Source: Porphyromonas asaccharolytica DSM 20707
GTDB lineage: Bacteria > Bacteroidota > Bacteroidia > Bacteroidales > Porphyromonadaceae
Length of the DNA: 64,000 nucleotides
NCBI RefSeq assembly: GCF_000212375.1
Contig: NC_015501.1
Location: 620,001-684,000, forward strand
Reading direction: 5' to 3'
Positions 1 through 6,882 of the stretch are shown piece by piece. Positions within the stretch are counted from its first letter, which is position 1; the number at the start of each line of letters is the position of its first letter. The notes under the pieces are model-generated. The model searched no databases. It had not been told where the DNA came from and was given only the letters and a program-made list of their open reading frames with translations. Position numbers and translations under genes: made by a program.

Positions 1-459
1 GTCGCTCCAGACCTCCTCGATGAGGTCGTACTGGGAGACTAGCTTGATGCCGTGGTTCGCTAGCGACTGGGCAAGAGGAGCATACTCTGCCATGGAGTAG
101 CAGGCACCATCGACCCCGACGACCGCTCCCTCGCTCAGATGCGTAGAGAGATACTGCTGGATGGTAGGCGTGTCAGGATCATCGCCACGCTGTAGTGTCA
201 TCTCGCTACCTTGCAGCTCGTTGGTCGCCTGCAGATAGTAGCGTGAGTCGGTCCACATGAAGGACTTGTCTAGCGTCACGAGGGCTGTGCCGGCAGAGCC
301 TGTGAAGCCACTGATCCAGGTGCGCGACTTCCACCGCTCGGGTGTGTACTCGCTCAGATGGGCATCGCCACTAGGTATGATGTAAGCATCTATATGATGC
401 GTGCGCATCGCTTGGCGGAGAGCCTCGATGCGCTGATTGATAGGACTGTTTGTTGGCAT
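1..459 (-). CDS. Xaa-Pro aminopeptidase (aminopeptidase P family), N-terminal part
   Basis: Only the first 153 codons lie in the window; the gene continues beyond base 1. The reading begins MPTNSPINQR and contains IIPSGDAHLSEY, WISGFTGSAG and WTDSRYYLQA. These are hallmarks of the creatinase N-terminal domain that precedes the pita-bread metallopeptidase domain in aminopeptidase P, which removes an N-terminal residue preceding proline. The metal-binding catalytic half is outside the window, so activity cannot be judged. The ATG at 459 follows an AT-rich leader, and the gene lies 39 bases downstream of the DUF4301 gene on the same strand. No separate -7 box is visible between them, so they are probably co-transcribed. 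Confidence 0.85.
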   Translation of the reverse strand, partial: MPTNSPINQRIEALRQAMRTHHIDAYIIPSGDAHLSEYTPERWKSRTWISGFTGSAGTALVTLDKSFMWTDSRYYLQATNELQGSEMTLQRGDDPDTPTIQQYLSTHLSEGAVVGVDGACYSMAEYAPLAQSLANHGIKLVSQYDLIEEVWSD

Positions 460-498
460 ATATATGATTTTTTGTTCTTTGAATCTATAGGTCTGGGT

Positions 499-2061
499 CT
501 AGTCTGCGAGGGGTTGATGCTCAGGGCGGAGCAGGTCTAGGACGGTCTTGACAGGGGTAAAGGTGTCACTGGGTACCTCGACGAAGATGGTATTCCAGTC
601 GTGCATAGCTCCATTCCAAAGGCCTGGGTGCTCCAGAGCTTTGAGCGGACGCCCCTCGACGCTCTTCTCACTGATGAAAGCTGTCTGCGGATTGACATAC
701 TTGTGCAGGTCAAAGGGGTTGCCCTCGTAGTCTCGTATGTAGCAGCAGAGGTCGACTGGGTTGAAGTGGGTCCCCTCGCGCATCATCTCGAGTGCCTCGG
801 GGTTGTTCTTGTCCACCTGTACGCTCTCTAGGATCTGCAGGGAGGTGGTGCCGTCGGCTTCGCGTACTAGATAGGGTCCACCGCCAGGCTCGCCCTCGTT
901 GCGCACCATGCCGCAGACTCGTATAGGGCGATTGAGCTTGCTCATCAGCTTGGGTATTAGCTCTTCCTCGCTGAGTAGCTCGGCGTGCGGGATCTGTATG
1001 CAGAGTGTCTCATCGAGGAAAGTCAAGATCTCCTCCGTCAGTGCCTTGTTGACCTTCGAGCGTTTGAGCTGCTGTAGATAGCCGAAGATGCGGTCACGTA
1101 CTGCGAGGAGGATACCGCCGAGGAGCTTTTTGTAGAGGACTGTATTGCTCTTTAGGTGGTCGGGCGTGACGTTGTCAATGTTCTTGATGAAAACGACGGA
1201 AGCGTCTAGCCGACTGAGATTGCCAATGAGCGTGCCGTGCCCACCGGGGCGGAGGAGGAGCGTGCCATCAGCACGGCGGAAAGGCGTGCCGCGCTCTATG
1301 TCTAGAGCGATCGTATCGGTGCTACGCTCCTGAACACTATAGGTCACCTGGTAGCGACATCCGAAGAGATCCTCGAAGCTCTGGATGCGTCTATCGACTA
1401 GAGAGCGAAAAGCCTCCAGATGCTCTGGCGATACGGTGAAGTGTAGCCGTACACGTCCGTGTATGTCTTGCGCATAGAGTGCGCCCTCGACCATGTGCTC
1501 CTCAATAGGGGTGCGCTTGGTGCCATTGGGGTAGTCGTGGAAGAGAAGCATACCCTTGGGTAGCGAGCCGTAGCTCATGCCGTGTGTGTCGAGGAGGTTA
1601 TCAATGATGGTGCCGTACTGCTCGCTCTCGACTAGCTTGCTCATGGTGCGCCAATTGTTGCGCAGGCAAGTCTCGCTCAGCTTCTCATAAAAGGCAAAAG
1701 ACTCTAGATGATCCACAAACGTTTGCTGCTCGGGTGTCAGGTCATCGTGCGAGATCTGCTGCTCCTTGGGGAGCCCATAGAGAGACTTAAACATACGGCT
1801 CGCCGCTCCTGAGGCAGGGACAAACTTGATGACATCGGCTCCTGGCTTCTGCAGATAGTCGTGCCACAGGTCGAGGTACTGAACCATCTCGTCAGTTGCT
1901 AGGCGCACGATGCCTCGCTCGATCTTTGCCGAGTCAACGATGACAAGGTAGGGAGTCCCGTCAACGAGCAGTTTGAGCTGTCGCTCCGCTTCGCTGGACG
2001 AGATGCCCCGCTCAGCGAGGTAACTGAGGTCTTCGGGGGTAAATGCTGTGGTGTCAGACAT
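499..2061 (-). CDS. DUF4301 family protein (nucleotidyltransferase-like)
   Basis: The 520-residue protein matches the usual length of the Bacteroidota DUF4301 family. Visible signatures are FVPASGAASRMFK (about residue 80), FHDYPNGTKRTPIEEH (about 175), LRPGGHGTLIGNLSRLD (about 270) and FIKNIDNV (about 290). The glycine-rich segment and the KNIDN motif resemble sugar-nucleotide pyrophosphorylases such as UDP-glucose pyrophosphorylase, so a nucleotidyl- or sugar-phosphate-transfer role is an inference; no reaction is established for the family as far as I know. There is no signal peptide, so it is cytoplasmic. A reverse-strand TATCTTTG box at 2093-2100 lies about 30 bases upstream of the start. 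It is the first gene of a likely operon with the aminopeptidase gene. Confidence 0.85.
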   Translation of the reverse strand: MSDTTAFTPEDLSYLAERGISSSEAERQLKLLVDGTPYLVIVDSAKIERGIVRLATDEMVQYLDLWHDYLQKPGADVIKFVPASGAASRMFKSLYGLPKEQQISHDDLTPEQQTFVDHLESFAFYEKLSETCLRNNWRTMSKLVESEQYGTIIDNLLDTHGMSYGSLPKGMLLFHDYPNGTKRTPIEEHMVEGALYAQDIHGRVRLHFTVSPEHLEAFRSLVDRRIQSFEDLFGCRYQVTYSVQERSTDTIALDIERGTPFRRADGTLLLRPGGHGTLIGNLSRLDASVVFIKNIDNVTPDHLKSNTVLYKKLLGGILLAVRDRIFGYLQQLKRSKVNKALTEEILTFLDETLCIQIPHAELLSEEELIPKLMSKLNRPIRVCGMVRNEGEPGGGPYLVREADGTTSLQILESVQVDKNNPEALEMMREGTHFNPVDLCCYIRDYEGNPFDLHKYVNPQTAFISEKSVEGRPLKALEHPGLWNGAMHDWNTIFVEVPSDTFTPVKTVLDLLRPEHQPLAD

Positions 2062-2092
2062 ACGATATAAGGTGTGAGAGTAATAAGCTCCT

Positions 2093-2100
2093 CAAAGATA
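2093..2100 (-). promoter_or_regulatory. -7 promoter box for the DUF4301 gene
   Basis: The reverse strand reads TATCTTTG, a match to the Bacteroidota -7 consensus TAnnTTTG, about 32 bases upstream of the ATG at 2061. No clear -33 TTTG was found. Confidence 0.6.
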
Positions 2101-2299
2101 CGAAAAAGAGATCATAAGCTAGTGATTAGGTAGACGCAACTTCACGCCTGACACACTATATAATAATGTAATAACGGCGCCGGTCAAATCTTCCGTCGCA
2201 GCAGATAGCTCTCCTAAAGCAAAATGGTCGAATGTGGACGGAACTTGCGAAATAGAGGGGGAGAATCCCTAACTACTAAGCTCTCATCTCTTTTTTCTG

Positions 2300-2307
2300 T
2301 ACCTTTG
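2300..2307 (+). promoter_or_regulatory. -7 promoter box for tRNA-Leu
   Basis: TACCTTTG matches TAnnTTTG and lies 48 bases upstream of the first base of the tRNA-Leu gene. The same box occurs ahead of most transcription units in this window. Confidence 0.6.
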
Positions 2308-2355
2308 TCGCGCGGTGGGGTTGTTGTCTCATCGTATGCAGCCGGTCGTGCTGTG

Positions 2356-2444
2356 GCCCAGATGGTGGAATCGGTAGACACGAGGGACTTAAACTCCCTT
2401 GGCCAATTGCGGTCGTGCGGGTTCAAGTCCCGCTCTGGGTACCA
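2356..2444 (+). tRNA. tRNA-Leu (anticodon TAA)
   Basis: This 89-base gene has an encoded CCA (2442-2444). The acceptor stem is GCCCAGA paired with TCTGGGT (first pair G-U). The anticodon arm is AGGGA-CTTAAAC-TCCCT with anticodon TAA. A long class II variable arm and a normal T arm (loop TTCAAGT) follow. The extended variable region and UAA anticodon identify a leucine tRNA reading UUA/UUG. Confidence 0.95.
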
Positions 2445-2498
2445 GCCTCTCGGTGAGACACATTTGTGAGGGGAACCGTCTGTCTCGCTAGTTTTTAG

Positions 2499-2506
2499 TA
2501 TCTTTG
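2499..2506 (+). promoter_or_regulatory. -7 promoter box for the starch-synthase-like gene
   Basis: TATCTTTG ends 22 bases before the ATG at 2529, immediately after the tRNA-Leu gene. This implies a short leader of roughly 15 bases. Confidence 0.6.
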
Positions 2507-2528
2507 TGGAGAACGAAAAGAATTTATC

Positions 2529-3350
2529 ATGGCTGCCAAAGACAAAAAAGTACTCTACATATCCCAAGAGATATACCCTTATCTGCCTGAAAGTGACCTC
2601 GCGCATGTCGCTCGTTACCTCCCAGAGCATATACAGAATGCAGGGCATGATGTACGCATCTTTATGCCACGCTACGGACTGGTCAATGAGCGTCGTAATC
2701 AGCTCCACGAGGTGATCAGACTATCTGGGATCAACGTCATCGTCGATGACTACGATCACCCACTCGTCATCAAGGTAGCCTCCATACCCTCTACACGTAT
2801 ACAGGTCTACTTCATCGACAATTCAGACCTCTTCGGGCGTAAGAGTCTCTTTGGTCCAGCTTCGGAGGGAGCACCTAGTGACAATGCCGATAGGAGTATC
2901 TTCTTCATTCGCGGGGTTTTTGAGGCGATCAAAAACCTTCGCTGGATACCTGACTTGATACACTGTCTGGGGTGGTTCTCAGCCTTGGCGCCTGTCTACC
3001 TTAAGACTGCCTACAAGGACGATCCTTACTTCGAGCGTGCTAAGGTGATCTTCTCAGTCGATGGCAACGAGGAGGAGGGTGTGATCGGTGACGATCTGAT
3101 CAAGAAACTAGAGTTTGATAAGATCACGGGCGATATGCTTGCCCCACTCCAAGGTGAGGTGACGCCCGATGCGCTGCGCCGTATGGCGATCCACTACTCT
3201 GACGGAGTGATACTCGGGCAGGAAAAGGTCTCTCCCGAGCTGATCGAGTATCTACGCTCCGAGCCTGACCATAAGGTGCTAGAGTATCCAGGTCCAGCAG
3301 CAGAGCATCCCGAGGCTTATGTCGACTTCTACCGTAGTTTCACGGAGTAG
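2529..3350 (+). CDS. Glycogen/starch synthase-like protein (GT5 N-terminal half only)
   Basis: The 273-residue cytoplasmic protein starts MAAKDKKVLYISQEIYPY and contains AGHDVRIFMPRYG and DLIHCLGWFSAL. These resemble the N-terminal Rossmann half of bacterial glycogen synthases (GT5: KVLFVASEixP, GHDVRVilPrY, pDVIHaHDW). Full glycogen synthases are about 470-500 residues; the C-terminal half that binds ADP-glucose is absent here and no continuation exists downstream. The usual KTGGL motif near the N-terminus is replaced by PESDL. Short proteins of this kind are common in Bacteroidota, so this is probably a lineage-specific domain and not a recent truncation. Glycosyltransferase activity is doubtful. 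It has its own promoter and a strong terminator. Confidence 0.75.
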   Translation: MAAKDKKVLYISQEIYPYLPESDLAHVARYLPEHIQNAGHDVRIFMPRYGLVNERRNQLHEVIRLSGINVIVDDYDHPLVIKVASIPSTRIQVYFIDNSDLFGRKSLFGPASEGAPSDNADRSIFFIRGVFEAIKNLRWIPDLIHCLGWFSALAPVYLKTAYKDDPYFERAKVIFSVDGNEEEGVIGDDLIKKLEFDKITGDMLAPLQGEVTPDALRRMAIHYSDGVILGQEKVSPELIEYLRSEPDHKVLEYPGPAAEHPEAYVDFYRSFTE

Positions 3351-3375
3351 AAACTCCACTTCTGACATATAGCGC

Positions 3376-3412
3376 AAAGCTCCCAGTGACACTCGTCGTT
3401 GCTGGGAGCTTT
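3376..3412 (+). terminator. Rho-independent terminator after the starch-synthase-like gene
   Basis: A perfect 11-bp stem (AAAGCTCCCAG at 3376-3386 with CTGGGAGCTTT at 3402-3412) has a 15-base loop and begins 26 bases after the stop codon. The T-run after it is short. Confidence 0.75.
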
Positions 3413-3496
3413 GTTGCATTTGATCGTTTCATCATAGAAGAAGTATGCGTTGGCACTTTCGTACCTAAAAAAGGCTAGTATCAGCGAAATAAGTCG

Positions 3497-3504
3497 TACC
3501 TTTG
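3497..3504 (+). promoter_or_regulatory. -7 promoter box for korAB, with long leader
   Basis: TACCTTTG matches TAnnTTTG. The korA start codon is 223 bases further on, an unusually long leader for this window. The leader holds potential pairings such as GTAGGG (about 3648) with CCCTAC (about 3700) shortly before the start, but I could not assign it to a known riboswitch. Confidence 0.5.
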
Positions 3505-3727
3505 TGCCGTCCATGTGGCTGTATGGAATCAGATAACAGTGGAGGTGTCGTGGCAGTCGCTAGTACCCCCTATTTCTAGCGCTTGCTGACTTGTATCACT
3601 TGCTGTAAGAGATGCCGGAGAGCCTCGTGGTATACGAAAGTTTTTATGTAGGGGTCTATTGCTAGGAAGGTCTCGCTCAATCACCCTCTCAAGGAGTTGG
3701 GCCCTACGCCTTTTATTCATCCTAATT

Positions 3728-5593
3728 ATGACAGACAAACCGAACAAAAGAATTATCGAAGAGGTAGTCGTACGCTTCTCAGGCGACTCGGGCGATGGTA
3801 TGCAGCTCACGGGTTCCATCTTCTCTGATATGTCAGCGATGTATGGTAACTCGGTCTCGACCTTTCCCGATTATCCAGCTGAGATCCGTGCTCCTCAAGG
3901 TACACTGGGCGGCGTATCGGGCTTTCAAGTACGTATAGGACATGATCAGGTCCATACGCCTGGAGACTATGCCGACGTACTGGTGGCAATGAATGCCGCA
4001 GCCCTCAAGGTCAATGTGAAAAACCTGCGTCACGACTCTATCGTCATCATCGATAGTGACTCTTGCGGAGAGAAGGATCTTAAGAAAGCTCTCTACCAGA
4101 CAGATGATCCTATCAAGGAGCTGGGACTCAATCCCGATAGAGTGCTCGCATGCCCTATCAGTACGATGGTGCAGGAGGTACTCAAGGATATAGATATGGA
4201 TGCCAGAGGCAGACTGAGATGCAAGAATATGTTTGCCCTAGGCATCGTATCGTGGCTCTTTGACAGACCCCTCGAGCAGGCTGAGCACTTCATCAGCAAG
4301 AAGTTTGCTAAGAAGGAGATCATCCGTCAGGCCAACATAGCAGCCCTCCACGGAGGCTACTCCTACGCGGCTAATACACACGCCTCTGTAGGCACCCCCT
4401 TTGTCATCGAGGGAGCTCCGCAGGAGGCTGGCGTATATCTAGATGTAACGGGCAATAAAGCTACCGCTTTTGGACTCATAGCTGGTGCTGAGCGTGCTGG
4501 ACTCAAGCTCTTCCTAGGATCTTATCCTATTACTCCCGCCACAGACATCTTACACTTCCTCGCTAAGTACAAGTCTCTCGACGTGATCACGATGCAGGCT
4601 GAGGATGAGATAGCAGGTATCTGTACCGCCATCGGAGCTTCCTACGCTGGTCGCCTAGGTGTCACCTCTACTTCAGGTCCTGGTGTGGCGCTCAAGAGTG
4701 AGGCACTCAACCTCGCCGTCATCGCTGAGCTACCACTCGTACTCGTAGACGTACAGCGAGGTGGTCCCTCGACAGGTATGCCTACGAAGTCAGAGCAGAC
4801 CGATCTCCTACAGGCTATGTATGGGCGCAATGGTGAGTCGCCGATGGTAGTGATCGCTCCTACCTCTCCCTCTAAGTGCTTTGATGCTGCTTACTATGCA
4901 GCCAAGATAGCCGTAGAGCACATGACGCCTGTCGTACTGCTCTCAGATGCTTATCTGGGTAATGGTTCGGTTGCATGGCGTATCCCTGACTACGAGCAGT
5001 ATCCCGAGATCAAGCCTCACTACGTAGATCAGTACAAGGGTGAGGAGCCTTGGCTCCCCTATATGCGTGACCCTGAGACTCTCGTACGCTACTGGTCTGT
5101 ACCAGGAGCTGGCTCACTGCCTTACCGCACGGGTGGTCTAGAGAAAGACAATAAGACTGGCGCTATCAGCACAGATGGTCCTAACCACGAGTTGATGGTC
5201 CTACAGCGTCACAACAAGATACAGCACATTGCAGAGGTGATCCCACCGCTCACCGTAGAGGGTGATGTAGAGGATGCTGAGCTGCTCATCGTCGGGTGGG
5301 GTAGTACTTACGGACACCTGAGCGATGCTTGCCGCACATTACAGAAGAAGGGGCATAAGGTAGCACACACGCAGTTTACCTTTATCAATCCTATGCCTAA
5401 GAACACAGAGGAGATCCTACGTCGCTACCCACGTGTTGTCGTCGCTGAGCAGAACCTCGGTCAGATGGCCATGCTCCTACGCAACAAGGTCTCTGATGCT
5501 AATATTTATCAGTACAATCAAGTGCAGGGACAACCCCTCAAGGTGGGCAACCTCGTCACTGCCTTCGAAGAGATACTCGCTGAGCAACTATAA
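3728..5593 (+). CDS. korA: 2-oxoglutarate:ferredoxin oxidoreductase, fused gamma-alpha subunit
   Basis: The 621-residue protein oxidatively decarboxylates 2-oxoglutarate (2-oxoacids) to succinyl-CoA, reducing ferredoxin, together with the beta subunit. The N-terminal gamma domain has VRFSGDSGDGMQLTG and PDYPAEIRAPQGTLGGVSGFQ. After about residue 215 come the alpha (PYR) domains, with GSYPITPATDILHFLA, MQAEDEIAGICTAIGASYAG and SGPGVALKSEALNLA. I chose ATG 3728 (MTDKPNKR): an upstream in-frame ATG at 3659 would add 23 residues that do not look conserved, and family members start shortly before the VRFSGDSGDG motif. The gene is 15 bases upstream of korB in the same operon. Substrate choice (2-oxoglutarate over pyruvate) rests on the gamma-alpha fused architecture and a separate beta subunit. 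Confidence 0.92.
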   Translation: MTDKPNKRIIEEVVVRFSGDSGDGMQLTGSIFSDMSAMYGNSVSTFPDYPAEIRAPQGTLGGVSGFQVRIGHDQVHTPGDYADVLVAMNAAALKVNVKNLRHDSIVIIDSDSCGEKDLKKALYQTDDPIKELGLNPDRVLACPISTMVQEVLKDIDMDARGRLRCKNMFALGIVSWLFDRPLEQAEHFISKKFAKKEIIRQANIAALHGGYSYAANTHASVGTPFVIEGAPQEAGVYLDVTGNKATAFGLIAGAERAGLKLFLGSYPITPATDILHFLAKYKSLDVITMQAEDEIAGICTAIGASYAGRLGVTSTSGPGVALKSEALNLAVIAELPLVLVDVQRGGPSTGMPTKSEQTDLLQAMYGRNGESPMVVIAPTSPSKCFDAAYYAAKIAVEHMTPVVLLSDAYLGNGSVAWRIPDYEQYPEIKPHYVDQYKGEEPWLPYMRDPETLVRYWSVPGAGSLPYRTGGLEKDNKTGAISTDGPNHELMVLQRHNKIQHIAEVIPPLTVEGDVEDAELLIVGWGSTYGHLSDACRTLQKKGHKVAHTQFTFINPMPKNTEEILRRYPRVVVAEQNLGQMAMLLRNKVSDANIYQYNQVQGQPLKVGNLVTAFEEILAEQL

Positions 5594-5608
5594 AAGACCA
5601 CAACTGCT

Positions 5609-6652
5609 ATGATTGAAACAAATAGTAATCTAGAGAAGGGCACACTACGCTTTGCCCCCAAGGATTTCAAAAATGCATCACCCGTCAAGTGGTGTCCAGG
5701 TTGTGGCGACCACGGTGTCCTAGCGGCTGTCCATAAGGCGATGGCTGAGCTAGACATAGCACCCGATGAGACGGTCGTCGTCTCAGGTATCGGCTGCTCC
5801 TCGCGACTACCTTATTATATGAGTACTTTCGGCTTCCACACCGTACATGGTCGTGGCGCTGCCGTCGCTACGGGCGTCAAGGTGGCTCGTCCTGACCTCA
5901 CCGTATGGCTTATGTCCGGTGATGGCGATAGCCTCGCTATCGGTGGTAACCACTTCATCCATGCCGTACGACGCAATGTAGATATCAATGAGGTCCTCTT
6001 CAACAACCGCATCTACGGACTGACCAAGGGGCAGTACTCACCTACATCGCCTCGTGGACTCGTCACCAAGAGCTCTCCTTACGGTACTGTCGAGGATCCC
6101 TTCGAGCCAGCAGAGCTAGTCATGGGTGCTCGTGGTAACTTCTTCGCGCGCTCGCTCGACGTCGATCAGCCTACACTCACCGCTTGTTTGATCGCTGGCG
6201 CTAAGCACAAGGGCTTTGCAGTCACAGAGGTCTTGGTGAACTGTATGATCTTCAACAATGGAGCACACGCCGCTATTAGCGATCGTGCTGTCCGTGCCGA
6301 CAAGACGATCGTCCTGCAGCATGGCGAGAAGATGCTCTTCGGTGAGGACAAGCAGCGTGGTCTCGTCCTGGATGGCTTCAAGCTACGTGCTGTGACAATC
6401 GGTGAGGATGGCTACACGCTCGATGATGTGCTGACGCACGACGCACACGAGCCAAATCCCTTCCTACATATGATGCTTGCCGCCATGAACGGTGCTGACG
6501 GGCTCCCCGTCGCTATGGGCGTCATACGAGATGTCGAGGGACCGACCTACGACTGGGCTGTCCATGATCAGATCGATCAGCAAAAGGCAAAGAACAAGGT
6601 GCGCACACTCCGTGAGCTACTCATGACGGAGGATACTTGGGAGATCAAGTAA
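5609..6652 (+). CDS. korB: 2-oxoglutarate:ferredoxin oxidoreductase, beta subunit
   Basis: The 347-residue thiamine-diphosphate-binding subunit partners KorA. It shows VKWCPGCGDHGVLAAV, GIGCSSRLPYYM and the TPP/Mg motif MSGDGDSLAIGGNH (about residues 110-123), followed by NNRIYGLTKGQYSPTS. These are diagnostic of the 2-oxoacid oxidoreductase beta family. Cysteines in CPGCG and GIGCSS fit the iron-sulfur cluster ligands of the family. The length is normal. The gene ends in a strong terminator, so korAB is a two-gene operon. Confidence 0.95.
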   Translation: MIETNSNLEKGTLRFAPKDFKNASPVKWCPGCGDHGVLAAVHKAMAELDIAPDETVVVSGIGCSSRLPYYMSTFGFHTVHGRGAAVATGVKVARPDLTVWLMSGDGDSLAIGGNHFIHAVRRNVDINEVLFNNRIYGLTKGQYSPTSPRGLVTKSSPYGTVEDPFEPAELVMGARGNFFARSLDVDQPTLTACLIAGAKHKGFAVTEVLVNCMIFNNGAHAAISDRAVRADKTIVLQHGEKMLFGEDKQRGLVLDGFKLRAVTIGEDGYTLDDVLTHDAHEPNPFLHMMLAAMNGADGLPVAMGVIRDVEGPTYDWAVHDQIDQQKAKNKVRTLRELLMTEDTWEIK

Positions 6653-6700
6653 AGCGCGCCTCTAAGCCTACTTCATCACCTGTGTAAGGTGACAAAAATA

Positions 6701-6743
6701 GCGAGGGAGACTCAGCAGTGAGTCTCCCTCACTGTTTTTTTTT
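6701..6743 (+). terminator. Rho-independent terminator of korAB
   Basis: A 12-bp stem (GAGGGAGACTCA at 6703-6714 with TGAGTCTCCCTC at 6719-6730) has the four-base loop GCAG, followed by a nine-T run at 6735-6743. Confidence 0.9.
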
Positions 6744-6789
6744 GCTGTTTGCTGTTGGCTAGAGCAATCGGAACTATCTGAATGATCGG

Positions 6790-6850
6790 ACTTCTAATCT
6801 CTAATCTCTAACTTCTAATCTCTAACCTCTCCATCCTCTAATCTCTAATT
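6790..6850 (+). repeat. Degenerate heptamer array (TCTAAYY type) upstream of leuS
   Basis: Successive seven-base words such as TCTAATC, TCTAACT and TCTAACC run up to the leuS -7 box. The preceding bases (about 6766-6790) contain ATCGGAACTATC and GATCGGA, which recur inside the array at 41024-41149. One of six such arrays in the window. Confidence 0.8.
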
Positions 6851-6853
6851 TCG

Positions 6854-6861
6854 TACCTTTG
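6854..6861 (+). promoter_or_regulatory. -7 promoter box for leuS
   Basis: TACCTTTG lies 21 bases before ATG 6883. It overlaps a possible TTG start at 6859, which excludes that upstream start. Confidence 0.65.
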
Positions 6862-6882
6862 TGCTATAATAGAGAGAACTGT

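Noticed and set aside
2214-2708. 164-codon reverse frame spanning the tRNA-Leu gene and start of the next gene
   Set aside because: It runs antisense through a tRNA and a confident coding region and resembles no known family; it is a shadow frame.
6859-6882. TTG start for leuS
   Set aside because: The codon lies inside the TACCTTTG promoter box and would precede the likely transcription start.
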